NCBI GenBank assembly: GCA_936432065.2
Contig: OW386290.2
Span: 52,656,843 to 52,720,842, forward strand
Direction of reading: 5' to 3'
Length of the DNA: 64,000 nt
DNA from: Rutpela maculata
Lineage: Eukaryota > Arthropoda > Insecta > Coleoptera > Cerambycidae
The notes below the pieces were generated by a model. It was not told the DNA's origin, made no database searches, and was given only the letters and a program-made list of their open reading frames with translations. Positions within the stretch are counted from its first letter, which is position 1, and each line of letters starts with the position of its first letter. Both the position numbers and the translations under genes were made by a program. Below are positions 1 to 12,560 of the stretch, in pieces.

Positions 1-299
1 ATTTTATTTCTTGTTAATGAAACCACGTTAAAATTAAAACAAGACAACGGATACCAAAATATTCTCGAAGCCTACAACTTCATCGATTATAGTCCTACTT
101 CAAAATGTGGATTTGGATGATTTCACACCCATAAGACACACTTCTTACAAGGAATAAATTAAAAGTCTTATTTATAGGGTAACCAAATGAAAATTAACAT
201 AAAAATTAAAAAAGGAAGATAGATAATTTATTTAACTATATTACTATATTACATATAAAATGTTTATATCAAGTCACAGGTACATTTTAAAAATACCCT

Positions 300-600
300 C
301 GAAAATACCTATTACTTCCAGTGGAAGTTCAGTAACGCAAAAAAAAATTGATTTTTATTTATTGTTCAAATAGGCTTAGAATTTCAAGAGACGTCGAGAT
401 TTCAAATTTGAGCAAAAAAATCGTCTGTCGGTCGGTTGGTTTGTCTGTCTGTCTGTCGGCCTGTCTGTACTCTGGGATCGTTTAAGATATTGACTTGAAA
501 TTTGGTACACGTATGTATTTTAATGAGATCTGGATCTGGATCTGGAGAATATATTTTGATCTTATTCCGTTCAAGGGTTGGGGTAAATTGGGGTGAACAG
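300..600 (+). repeat. Dispersed repeat, CTGTCTGT family, copy 1
   Basis: This copy has a TTCCAGTGGAAGT palindrome, then AATAGGCTTAGAAT, a CTGTCTGT run, and the block TTGACTTGAAATTTGGTACAC. The same order occurs at 28310..28640 and 59034..59290, and in reverse, split by the LTR element, at 36346..36396 plus 40502..40670. No coding capacity is visible. It is a high-copy non-coding family; its class (SINE-like or short inverted-repeat element) is undetermined. Confidence 0.75.
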
Positions 601-3474
601 GTAAATCAAGCAAGTAAGAGTCTATAAAATTGGTATTTAGTATATACAAGAGAAGCTAAGGTCTCAAAAATTTTTATGGCATTACCACCTCCATTATTAA
701 ACGGGGTGAAAAAAAAAAATGTAATTTAGTGTGTGCAGAAGAACCAAAGGCCTTATATTTTTTACTCCATCCACCGCCACTACCACCTCCCTCACCCCAC
801 TGCCGATGTAGGATAACGTTTTATGGGTTTTTTTCCCAATGTAAACGTAAATTATCATAATAAAGTCTTAATATGTCGTACGTAGAAAAAAAACGCACAC
901 GGACAAAAGAATAACAACACATCTACTTAAATAGAGCTAAAATCAACGAAATAATTTCGTATAAAAAGTCACAAGGAAAATTGTAAATCTATTCATATGA
1001 TCTATAAATTACAATGGTCTATCTATTAATAATGAATTAAAATAACTGAACAAGAATACCTACGATTAAAAATTATTATATTCAAGTGTTTTGAAATTTT
1101 AGTTTATTGTTTCTTGCCGATTTCGTGAGACGAAATTTTGATGTTCTCAGATAGTTTGCCAACCTAGTATTGTAGGATTGTATTTGCAAAATACTATATT
1201 AAACACATAGAGATGGAATTGGCATTATTTTAATTCGAATGAATAAAAGTCTACCATGTCTAGGATGGACACAAGCAATTACTCTCATACATCTCTTTTG
1301 TAACACAAAAACTTTATTAGGGTCAGTGAAGGAAAAATCAGCTTCTGAGCTTTGTCCCTGTTTAAGTAAATTATTATAATACCCAGCAGGATTTTGAATT
1401 TTGTTTATCATTAGTTTTAGATCACCCATATCGGTTCTATTTTATTAGTGTTGCGCCATCTGCGTATATTACAACATTGTTTGGGAGAAGATAAAAAAAT
1501 AAATCGCTTGCAAATATAATAAATAACGGAGGACCTAAAACTGCTCCTTGAGGTACTCTGTTCCAAAGTTCTAAAATAAGATATATAATTGATACTAGAT
1601 ACACAACGTTTACGTGTACTTTACTACAACAGTTTTAAATTAGTGCCTTTAATGGCATAGAAATTAAGTTTCTCTATTAATAAGTTGTGAGAGACAGTCA
1701 AATGACTTAAATTTTTTCAACATTATTAGTATAATGATGAGAGTATATTCAATTCGGCGCTGGCTTTGGGCCAATAATTCTGAAAACCGGATCTGAAAGC
1801 TCATCATGGCGGCCAGCACAGAGGGTGATAATTTTACAAACCTATGTGGAGTCCAGTTTAATTTAAGACGTTTCATGTAGAAATGAGGTAAACTTACGGA
1901 TATGCATTCTGTCATAAAACCAACTAAATATTTATAATTAATTAAGGAATTTAATTTGTATTGATGTCAATGTTGATGTAATATTTATTTCTAATAAAAT
2001 ATTAATAGCACAACAATATGATTTCAGTAAACTGCAATTTAAACAGGCCATAAACCGCAAAAATTTCGTCGTGTTGGTCAGACTCTTTTGCCACTTCCTC
2101 CTTCATAGATAAGTCATGTTTTTTACATCACTGGTGAATGACATTAATAATATATTCCTCAAATTAATTAGTACTAAGCTCGAATAGGTATGAGTAGTAT
2201 GCGTATACATATGAAATAGCAACGTTCTTAACGTTAACACTCGATAAATGGTCAGGATATCCCGGATAATGAGTAAGCAGAAACCACAAATAGTTGTCTT
2301 TGCGGCGACGATTTTCCAAGAAAGTCAGCGATTTGTTTAAAGCTACGCTTGCCTGTCAACATCACATCGTTGTGCATATTGACTTTTGTCTCTGCATTTA
2401 CAAGAGCATTTTTAACTCTGAGACAATTTGTAATATTATATGATAGTACGGTACCTACCTAGAGGTAAAATGTATTTAGAAATCATCTCATAATGTAATG
2501 ATAATTTTTCTTTATGGGTTATTATCGTAATAAAAGCAGGTTATTATCGTAATAAAAGCATCATCTTCAGTTTCTATATGATCCGGATACTTGCTCTTAC
2601 CTTCAAGGGGTGAAAACCACCCCTGAATTTTGATATTTCGAGATATTTAATATTTGAAAAGCATTACTGATATATTTTTGAAACGTAGGATATTTATGTT
2701 TTTGGGATCGCTGATTATGAATCTGAAGTCAAAATTTAAAAATGCAAAATGGCGGCCCCAATATGGCAGATGGAAATTGGATGCAAAGCAAGTGTTTTAA
2801 ACGAACAAAAAAATTGAGCATCTAGGTGATGCTACATATTACCGAAAAACAGCATTTAAAAAAAAATTACTTACTTACTCAATTCTAGTCAATTGTTGTG
2901 TATAAAGATCAGTACAATTGAGGTTATGTCAAAGAAAACCTTTATGTTATGTAGTGGGTGTCATGATGTTAATACGTTTAAATAAATCAGTTTTTGGTGC
3001 ATGAAGTTATGATTGATCCATTTATTTTGGTGTACTTTTTTGAATATGAAATTGATCTGCTAATGAAAGAAAGTCAAGTTAAGTTTCTCCCGAGGTTTCT
3101 CCGCAATTTTCAGGTCGTTATAACTTAATGACTACTATCAATATACAGTAGTGACATTTTAAAATATTGAGTCGATACCAATGTAAGGTAGAAGAGAAGA
3201 GAAATGGACAAATAATATGCTGAAAAGAAACAGATTTAACCTACGCTGTTGCCACTTTTCTCTTTAGCTACTTTTAGTCGTCGACGGAACCCTTAACACG
3301 CTGAAGTGCCTGGCATCAATGTTAATATATTGCTTTCTTTCACGTACATTATTTTGCTATTTATATTTCACTCTATCTTATTATAAGGATTGAGATTTCT
3401 AGGTGCCACTTAGTGTATATAGAAAATTGCATTGAGCAAAATTTGATTTTCTTTTAGCTCCAATGACTGCATTT

Positions 3475-3670
3475 TTCTTTAGGCGCCACCCTCTGAAAAG
3501 GGGCGGCATACACCCCCTGTAAGATAGCAAGCCACCGCATAATATAGAAACTTTTCTTTGTTGCACTTACTATTAAGTCGCCAAAAATGAACGAAATCCA
3601 ATTCATATGATATTATTCCGAAGTTAAAACCTCCGAACTTGACGTGTACAAGATAACTTACAACCAACCT
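3475..3670 (+). repeat. Dispersed repeat shared with 35540..35700
   Basis: The stretch reading GATAGCAAGCCACCGCATAA followed by TATAGAAACTTTTCT and AAAAATGAACGAAATC recurs, with substitutions, at about 35575..35700 in the same orientation. It contains no convincing ORF. The short minus-strand ORF over it is not conserved between the copies, so I treat it as a non-coding repeat. Confidence 0.6.
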
Positions 3671-4009
3671 GCCGAATTAATCCTAACAGACATAAAAACG
3701 TGGTCAAATGAAATCATACACACGTCATTTGACACGCATTTCTTAATAAGTTATAGGTATAAAGATAAAGAATTATTTTCTTGTCTTTTCTAACGGCCAA
3801 TCTGTTGTCTGTCCCAACTATATTTTGTTTCTTGGTTGTCATTACGTTTAAAATACCTCCCACGCTTTTCTACTCAAATATTATACTTAATTACAAACAT
3901 GGCTTACACTAAGTCCCTTACGGGGTTGACAGAGTGAACAGGTTCGATGATTATTTTTTGCTTTTTAGTGCAGTATTTATAAAAGCATGTTTTTTTAGTT
4001 TTTTAAACT

Positions 4010-4385
4010 AATAACTTATTAAATCAGTCGCTTTGGAAATGCATCTTTGTGACATAAATGATGAAATTGGTCAGCAAGAAAATGTCAAGAAAGCATCTGC
4101 AGGCAATTCAAGGCAATACTTAATATTAAAGATACCTATGATTTATATATTTATTTAATTTGTACGTGAAGCATTTTCCTCACGTATCACCAGTGCCTTT
4201 AAATTTTATCTAGGTATATATCTTTTTCTCGATCTCAGCTGCTAAAAGTAATATAATTAGTGTAAATTGAGTTTATTTAATATCAAAGGTTAAGTCCCTC
4301 GCGCTAAACCTAAACAGATATAAACCGTCAATTTACACTCTTTACCGATAAGATTTTAAGCACCAGTGATATTACAGTGATTATT
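4010..4385 (+). repeat. Repeat family H, copy A (hairpin-bearing)
   Basis: This is alignable with 5300..5715 over about 370 bases, including GTCGCTTTGG, ATGATGAAATTG, the hairpin region and AAGCACYAGTGATATTACA. One frame around 4026..4140 reads a short stretch without stops that includes CDINDEI; the equivalent frame of the other copy reads CDVNDEI and then stops. It may be a decayed transposon ORF, but that is weak inference. The hairpin arms are 4260..4270 and 4328..4338. Confidence 0.6.
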
Positions 4386-5299
4386 TCACTCATTAACGCT
4401 ATAGCCAATGAGAGCCCGTTTTTTCACAACATTGCACCAATCAAACGTCATTATTAGTGGTAATTCAAGCTAGATCTGCTTTTGACAGGACCAACATGCA
4501 AAATTTATCGCTCTAATTTTTTAGGTCGCTGCAGCGGCAAATATTGCGAAGATTTTTTGACGTTGTGTCGTGACATGTTTTCGGCAAATAGGACAAATCG
4601 TGCTTTTAAATGTTATCTATAAATATCTTCTCTAGCTTATTACTAATTGCTAACGTAAATTGTAAATTGTAGTATTGTATTAATAACCTAAAAAGCCAAT
4701 GCTGTGTGGAACTTATATAGGTTCGGGACAAGTTATAGGTACACAGCTTTCAATGGCTTAATACCTAACATAATTACAAAATAATTTTCACAACTAAAAT
4801 TAAATATGAATATCTACGAAGCAGACAAATCAGTTATTTTATGATAAATACACAAATGTAGGTATTTACATATGGTATCATTACAAAGCAGCTAACACTT
4901 ATTTGGAAAATCAAAACTCTGCAGTATCACTATATACATTATAATTCGTTGTACTTAAAGTCTCTCTACTTAAACAAGTAAACCTTAACTTAACTATCAA
5001 ACTTCTCAAATTAGAAACAAGGATTAAATACATAAATATATATTAATAAACACTTTAATATAATTCAATTCACTGTTTAGGCTAGTAACTAAGTTAAGCT
5101 AGCGTTACTAGATGGCGGTACCATACCATCTGAGCAGGCAGCCTTAGAACGTAAAAGGTAATATGCAATTTGTGTGATTTCACCGGTAATGTGATTGGTC
5201 GAAGCGTGCTTTGTTGTGATGACTAGTCTTATAAGTTACAGTACCTATGGTTTAACGTATATTGTTTTTCTTGATTGTCATAATTTAAACCTACTTTGT

Positions 5300-5715
5300 T
5301 TTTTATTAGATGAGTCGCTTTGGGCATGCATTTTTATGTGACGTAAATGATGAAATTGAAGATAAAGGTCAGTAATCTCTAAAAAGCAACAAGGAAACGT
5401 CTGAAGGCAATTAATTACTGAACATAATATTGAAGATATACTTAATGAATTATTTATTAGTGAAATATTCTCCACAAATACCACTCGTGCTTTAAATTTT
5501 ATCTAGAAATTTTTTCTCAAGCTAAGTTGCCCCTAGTTAATATAACTCGTGCAAATTGGCAGTTTATTATCAAAGATTAAATCCCTCCCGCTAAAGCGGT
5601 CGGGATTTAATCAGATAATAAACTGCCAATTTGCACTCTTTCTATTACCAGGCAACACGTTTTCGAAAAAATTTTCGATAAAATTTTAAGCACTAGTGAT
5701 ATTACATACGATAGT
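5300..5715 (+). repeat. Repeat family H, copy B with 88-nt hairpin
   Basis: This is the second copy of the family at 4010..4385, same orientation. Its hairpin at 5549..5636 is nearly perfect: outer arms of 23 bases pair exactly (5549..5571 with 5614..5636), then an 11-bp stem and a small CCGC/GCGG tip. The paired ends differ from copy A at compensating positions, so pairing is kept in both copies. Confidence 0.65.
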
Positions 5716-6090
5716 GTTAATATTTCCCCTGATGATGGCAACATGCAGACATTAGTTGGCATTATACATGCGTACGTGTAGAAGACAAAGATTATATTCT
5801 ACCTAGGCACAGGTATTTGATTTCCATTTTAAAAAACTACAATTGTTCTGCGTTCAAGTGGTATGGCTATAGTTCTTACACATTCATTTCCAAACAAAGA
5901 CCAATAAAATTACTAATTTATGTTAACAAATAACACCTGCCTTTTATTTTATTTCCGCTCTATAAGTAGGGCATATTGGGGCGTTTACACGCGTTAGCGT
6001 TTTGTAAAGTGCTGAATAAAAAATAATTCCAGCATTAATGTACTTGAAAAAAAATAAGAGGAATTTTGAGATAATTAATATTTACAATTA

Positions 6091-8173
6091 GACTAGTTCA
6101 CAAGTTCAAAGGCGTGTTAATGCTTGATAAAGCTCGTAAAAATATGAGTGAGCGCTCATTGGATTCGGAATGACGTCTAGAAAAATGTGCAAAAGTTTCA
6201 AATCTGCACACAAACAATTGCAAAAGTTATAAACAAATGAAGATTGAAAAAATAACGAGTTTCGTTTTTTGCAAATAACTCGAAAACTATTAATATTTAA
6301 GTTTAAAGAACGATTCTTAAAGAGGAAGAAATTTCCAATAAACTCTACTCCCGAACCTCTATTTCTATTATTAATAATTTTAATTTAATATTGAAAATAG
6401 AGCTCCGCGCGGCGAACACTAAGCCGTTACGATACTCTGAAACCGGCCGTAATAAGTAAAAATATTTTTTTATGTTATTGTATTAATTTAAAATGTTTTA
6501 AAAATTATGATATTATTTAGGCACTTAAAGGAACAATAGGTATCCCGTTCAAAAAAAATTGTTTCACCGATTTTTCGTAAAATGAACCTATTGTAAATTA
6601 ACAAATTTTTTTAGAGTTGCGTTTATATTTCTAGTCGGATAATTGTTAAACAAAAGCCACTAAAATTATTTCGCTTCGTGGAAACCTTATGTCAACTATA
6701 CTTTATAGGATTGACATTGCGATGTTTTTAATTGTTATATTCTATTGTTATTAATTATTTAACCTAACAAAAAGCTAAAAAATGAAAAAGAGAGGTTGAA
6801 AATTTTTTTTAATAAATTTTAATTATTATTAGTGTTTTTATATTCAAAAATAATATAATACATAAACTTTGAATTTGTATTGCAATTTGTTTAAACAAAT
6901 TTTATAAACAAATGGATAAATTACGTATTTTCGAAAAAAGTTTTTTTGCCATTATATTTGTTATAAAATATTGTGATTATAAAAAATGTTTTTCATAAGA
7001 AAATTTTTTTTTTAACTGTTTATAATCCGAGTTATAAATTAAATTTAAAATTCTATAAAAAATATTAAATTTTTTTTTTACATGTTTATGTATAGGGTTG
7101 TTTTTGTTTGTTTTTTTCCATCTAAATAAAATATAAACACATTCGACGATTGTTAATAACAAATTATTCATTAAATAAACAAATAAATTAACAAAATGTT
7201 TTAAAATAATTTGTTTAAATAATGAAAAAAGGAAAAAAATTATTATAAATTAAAAAAATTTTAAGAAAAAAATTTTTTTTTTTAATCAATATTTTATAAC
7301 AAATATAATGGTAAAATTTTTTTTTTCAAAAATACGTAATTTATCTATTTGTTTATAAAATTTGCTTAAACAAATAGCAATAAAAATTTAAAGTTTATAT
7401 GTAATCTTATAGTATTTTTGAATATAAAAACAGTACCTAATAATTAAAATTAATAAAAAAAGAATTTCAACCTCTTTCATTTTTTAGCTTTTTGTTAGGT
7501 TAAATAATTAATAACTAACAATTAAAAACATCGCAATGTCATTATCCTATAAAGTATAGTTGACCTAAGGTCTCCAAGAAGCGAAATAATTTTAGTGGCT
7601 TTTGTTTAACAATTAAGTATCCGACTAGAAATATAAACGCAAACTCTAAAAAAAAATGTTAATTAACAATAGGCTCATTTTATGAAAAATCGGTGAAACA
7701 ATTTTTTTTCCAACGGGATATTGTTCCTTTAAGAGTCTAAATAATGCCATATTTTTTTAAAATTTTTAAATTAATATTTAATAACAAAAAAATATTTTTA
7801 CTTATTACGGCCGGTTTCAGAACATCGTAACGGCTTAGTGTTCGCCGCGCGGAGCTCTATTTTCAACATTAAATTAAAACTATTAATAATAGAGATAGTT
7901 TCGGGAGTTGGGGCTTTTTTATTGTAAATTTCTTCCTCTTTAAGAATCCTTATTTAACATTTCTTAAATATTAATAGTCTTCGCGTTATTTACAAAAAAT
8001 GAAACTCGTTATTTTTTCAATCTTCATTTGTTTATAACTTTTGCAATTGTTTATGTGCGGGTTTGAATCTTTTGCACATTTTTCTAGACGTCATTCCGAA
8101 TCCAATGAGCCCTCATTCATATTTTTACGAGCTTTGTCAAGCGTTAACACGGCTTTGAACTTGTGAACTAGTC
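6091..8173. mobile_element. 2.08-kb fold-back element, TA-flanked
   Basis: The two ends are inverted copies (GACTAGTTCACAAGTTC at the left, GAACTTGTGAACTAGTC at the right), and similarity continues inward for about 1 kb per arm to a centre near 7150. The interior is extremely AT-rich with no recognisable ORF. TA dinucleotides flank both ends (6089..6090 and 8174..8175), as expected for Tc1/mariner-type target duplication. No transposase is present, so it is non-autonomous. It lies in the zip intron, so a transcript through it could form a kilobase-scale RNA duplex. Confidence 0.8.
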
Positions 8174-8184
8174 TAAATACCCAT

Positions 8185-9105
8185 GTCGTCCAATGGTGCG
8201 GGAGCTACGTGGCATTTTCGGAAACTCATCGTTACAAGCATTTTCTATGCGTTGATTAATTCGAACTTAAATAACGCCAAAATGGACTTCTGGCATATGT
8301 CAGCCCGTCGAGTTGGCCATGGTTCAAGATATAAAAATCAGTGAAATTATAATCATTACAAAGCTAATTTTTTTTGTGTGTACACATTTTATGTTTAGAA
8401 TGAATAAAATAAGATCGCCAGAAAGTGTGGGCCGTCAGGGGCGCAGCCAGAAAGGTCAAAGATGTAAAAAAAACGGAGTTATATAATATGATCGTTACAA
8501 GCTTTTTTTGGGCTGAGCATGTTTATTGAAATGTTTTGAACACAGAAAAAAAATCCCAGAAAGAAACTCCCGTCAGTAAGGCTAGCCAGAAAGAAAATGT
8601 TTAGGATTTTTGAAGAAAATTGAATTTTTTTCGCATATTTCATCTCAGAACTCTAAACTCATCGTTACAAGTTCTGGCTCCTTTTTAAAACGTAAAGCTC
8701 CTTCAACAATAGAATAGCCTCCCCAGAAAGCTCTTAGTGTCAACAAAAGTACATACCAAAGGCTCCTAAATATACAGGAATTTAACACTTTCGGCTAACT
8801 TGACTTCCTACCGTGCCTCAGATGTATCATTATTACCTTTCTGGCTGCGCCTCCTGACGGTCCACACTTTCTAGCGATCTTATTTTATTCATTTTAAACA
8901 TAAAATATGTACACACGAAAAAAAATGAGCCTTGTAACGATGACATAATTTCACTGACTTTTAGACAGTGTTCGTGACGCACCTGACAGGTGTCCCGCCA
9001 GAAGTCGATTTTATGAATCGTTATCATCCATTAAACCATAAAAATATCTCAAAGTTCATAAAATGATGATGTGCCGAAAAAGCCACCTAGCTCCCGCTCT
9101 ACAAG
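8185..9105. repeat. Fold-back repeat with internal ATCGTTACAAG units
   Basis: The left half (from GTGCGGGAGCTACGTGGC) and the right half (ending near GCCACCTAGCTCCCGC) are inverted copies, best matched at 8380..8460 versus 8835..8920. Inside, the motif ATCGTTACAAG, or a close variant, followed 80 to 100 bases later by CCAGAAAG recurs at roughly 8229, 8352, 8491 and 8661, then appears inverted near 8935. It looks like a tandem unit that was inverted. No ORF is supported. Confidence 0.6.
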
Positions 9106-9321
9106 TGCAAAAAAGACCAGCATTATCACATGCCGCACGAGTATGGAAATTTTTTCGGAATCAATTTTTTTTATCAGGTACTTATTGTTTAAATCAAAAT
9201 GGTCAAAATTGACAAATATTATTTTTCTGAAATCGATCAAGAATGTCTATTCTTTCGGCGCAATTTCAGATCCCAAAATACGCTATTCTAGTATTTTAAT
9301 CCGCTGCCAAGTAACAATCAG

Positions 9322-9367
9322 AAAACAGTCCGGGAACGTTGCTATCCTGACTTTCCCGGACTGTTTT
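9322..9367. repeat. Perfect 14-bp stem hairpin
   Basis: AAACAGTCCGGGAA at 9323..9336 pairs exactly with 9353..9366 across a 16-base loop and is followed by T residues. The flanking sequence (ACTCAAGTATAGAACAAATT at 9416 and nearby) also occurs at 45010..45110 and, inverted, at 45340..45420, so the hairpin sits at the edge of a dispersed repeat. Confidence 0.5.
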
Positions 9368-10730
9368 TTATACCCTGTAAAATTTTTATTTATTGCGCGA
9401 TTTGAATGAAATTTTACTCAAGTATAGAACAAATTAGGATCTAATTATGATTAGAAAAACATTCGCCTCCTACAAATGCAACGCCACCTGCGGTACCAAA
9501 ATATGCGGAAAAAATCAAAAAATTATATTAAGTATTTTTTATCGGAAAACTTTGTTAATGAAACTTGTTTAGAATTGTCCAAAAACTTTAAGTCCAAAAA
9601 ACACAGGACAAGAGATTATTTTCCAGTAAAATACTGGATAATAGTATTATTTTGCAGATTTCACGGACATTTTTTTAGAACAGGATACACGTTGCAGAGT
9701 ATCCCAGAATGAAACACAGAAAAGGGCAGAGAAGTCAGTATAAATTACAGGTAAGTATTAGGTATAATAATAATATAAAAGTATATATTTATTTCGAACT
9801 ATACCCAACACAATTGGATATCTATTGCTTTGCTATGCTTACATATGATATGTCATCAATTCAAAATAATGTATGTAGATAATCCTGTTTCTGTCATTTC
9901 AAAAAACATAAATAAATATACCTATCTAATCTCAGGTAAACATTGATAAATATGTGCCTCTTCTAAATTAAATCAATCATATTTCTATTATATTAAGGAA
10001 TACTTATACGTAGTATATTAAAGGGCATAGCAGGATAAGCATGTAAAATCTGCCCTTAAACAAAATTTTGTTTGTTATCAACTATTTGAAGGGGCTAACC
10101 CTAAATATGATTTTCCCAAAATTTCAAGCCTGCAGCCGCCATATTGGAGGAGTGGTGGGGTTTTTTTGATTCTTGTTTTTTAAAATTTTCTCGGATACCG
10201 TTGTACGAAAAAATCCGAAAAAAATCACAGTTGTTAATTACATGTTGGACTATTTATCCCATTTTTTTCATAATTTTTAAATGCACATTTCGTATGCAAA
10301 AAAATTGCACATTTTTGCATACAATTTTTTGGCACTTTAAGAAAGAAGGCCATTCTGAACTTTCATCGTAAATTATTTATCAAGGCCTACTCTCAAATTA
10401 TTTTCATATTTTTAAAAAATGTGGAAGATAGTTAAAAAAACGAAGAACTGCAATACCGACCATTCTCTTATACGCGCCTCACTATCATTTGGACGCATGT
10501 CTTGTTAATAAATATACAGGATGTTTCATTAATAATTAGACATATGCTAACTGGAGAATCTTTAGTCCAAAATATGAAGATTTAACCTGAAACACTTAGA
10601 TAAAATGTGCCTCCTTACTGAGATACAGGGTGCCAAAATTTTTTTCTTTTTTTTGCAATATCTCAACTACCTCTTGACCGATCTTCTCCCAATTTGGTTA
10701 CGTTTTTTAAGAAACAATAAAGTAACAAAG

Positions 10731-10790
10731 TAACAAACTAACTAACAAACTAACAAACACACAAACTAACAAACAAACAAACAAACTAAC
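10731..10790. repeat. ACAAACTA simple repeat
   Basis: Imperfect repetition of AACAAACTA/AACAAAC units, directly upstream of the coding remnant at 10791. Confidence 0.7.
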
Positions 10791-10982
10791 GAAGATTTTA
10801 TAAGCGAAAAACCTCAAGACAGACGAGTGGATCAGTTTATACATTTTTTAGTGGAAAATTATATCGAAAGTGACTCTCTATTTCCACCGACAATATGGGC
10901 TGCAAAAACAACAAGTATTTTAAGGACTACAAATGCATGCGAATCATTTCATTCAAAGTTTAAAAGTGAACCGCACCTAACC
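10791..10982 (+). pseudogene. MULE-like transposase C-terminal remnant
   Basis: One plus-strand frame is open for about 64 codons from 10791 and reads through IWAAKTTSILRTTNACESFH, followed by SKF. The tryptophan, arginine, TNACESFHSKF pattern is one I recognise from the C-terminal part of MULE-type transposase-derived proteins common in arthropods. There is no start codon, and the frame begins immediately after a simple repeat, so this is a truncated fragment, not a gene. Family assignment is from memory of the motif. Confidence 0.45.
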
Positions 10983-11595
10983 TAATCAATATGACGTATC
11001 CGATATGGCGGATCCAGCATGGTGCATCTAATATGACGGACCCAACATGGTGGATGCAATCTGAACCCTGCCTATCACCCATGTCTAACTCTGTGAGATA
11101 AACAATTATTATAAAAAGCGTTGTTTTACATATGAGAATAGATACCACAAGTCATAATAGACATTACTATATGTTTTGCTCGATCTCCCTTTGCTTCATG
11201 GTACGTCTAACAGCATCACGTCTTCTATCGTGGTTGCTTGTTAAGCGTACGATCTCAATAAAATTTAATATTATGTTGTTATGACTGTCTAATGTTTACT
11301 TTTTTTTTAATATATCCAACCAATAAGCAATAAGTATACATATGAGATAAATTTGGAAAAATTGTGTTATCTTAACTGAATATGAAAATTTACATGTCTT
11401 GAAAATGTGAAATCTATAACACTGGACCAAAGTGTGCGCAGTTCGAGTGTCAAATTAGGAGTTCATTAGGAATGTGAGCGCAATTCAGTGACACTGTTAT
11501 AGGGGATGCTTCATTAAGTAGGTATTTTAAGTTATTTTCTTACATTATTTTGCTGCAAGAAAACTCATTGGATTGGAGACTTCTATCTTTTTAGG

Positions 11596-11822
11596 TCCCT
11601 GAAGTTTCGAGAACGTTCACTTGAACTAATTACATATGAAAAGGAAAAATTAATAAAAACTACAAATCGACTTAGGCTTGCCATTTTTCTGGTAATATTT
11701 GCTGGCAACGATACTATCGTTGCTAGCAAATATTACCAGAAAAAATGTACGCCTAAGTCGATTAATTGGAAATTTTCATGTGAAATTCGTTCAAGTGAAC
11801 GTTCGGAACTTCAGGTACATAT
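11596..11822. repeat. Short fold-back with near-perfect central stem
   Basis: Ends CCTGAAGTTTCGAGAACGTT and AACGTTCGGAACTTCAGG are inverted copies. The centre TTTCTGGTAATATTTGCT pairs with AGCAAATATTACCAGAAA around the tip ACGATACTATCGT. It is about 227 bp with no coding potential: a small non-autonomous inverted-repeat element or MITE. Confidence 0.7.
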
Positions 11823-11904
11823 CTTTTTGTCTGTTTCTTCTTGGTATTTAAAAAAGTTTCATACCTATTACGGTATCTTCCACTTTTCATGGTATACCTA
11901 ACAC

Positions 11905-12560
11905 CTTTGTAGCTCAGTTATTAGTCATCCAATTTCAACCAAATTTGGATCGGTATCAAAGACTTTTACTATACCTTTTTGTGAATAAAACAAAACTTAT
12001 TTCAGCCATTGGCGTGCATTTTTATTAACAAAAAAGGGTCGATTTTTCTAGAAGTCATATTAGGCATTTTATTATTGAAAAACCATTGCAATATTATTGA
12101 CCAACATGCTTTAGAACCTCTATATCCAAATTTTATGATATTTTGATTTATAATTTTGGAAACGAATTGTTTTAAGAAAAAAGTCATTCGTCATTTTCTA
12201 TTTAAAATCACTTTTTCTACCACTCACTGTCACCGACATTTTCAAATGAAGAATGACTTTTTTTTCAAAAAACATTTCGGTTTCACGTTATTAATTATTT
12301 AATATCTGAAAAATGTAACTTTAATGTAGTTAAATTTTGGATATGGGGGCTCTAGAGCATGCTGATAAAAAACGTCGCATTAGTGTTTCTGTAAAAAAAA
12401 TACCTAATATGGTTTCTCAAAAAATCGACTTTTTTCTTAATAAAAATGCACGCCAATGACTGAAATACGTCTTTTTTACTCAGAAAAGAATTATAGTAAT
12501 GGCCTTTGATACCGATCAAAATTTGGTTGAAATTGGATGACTAATAACTGAGCTACGAAA
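11905..12560. repeat. Fold-back element, about 650 bp
   Basis: The left arm (GTAGCTCAGTTATTAGTCAT, then TCCAATTTCAACCAAAT) is the inverse of the right arm (ATTTGGTTGAAATTGGATG, then ACTAATAACTGAGCTAC). A second matching block is GCGTGCATTTTTATTAA versus TTAATAAAAATGCACGC. The short minus-strand ORF in the left arm is a by-product of the repeat. Confidence 0.7.

Noticed and set aside
9071..9712. Two plus-strand ORFs of 112 and 78 codons
   Set aside because: They lie across a fold-back arm, a hairpin and a dispersed repeat also present at 45010; no domain is visible.
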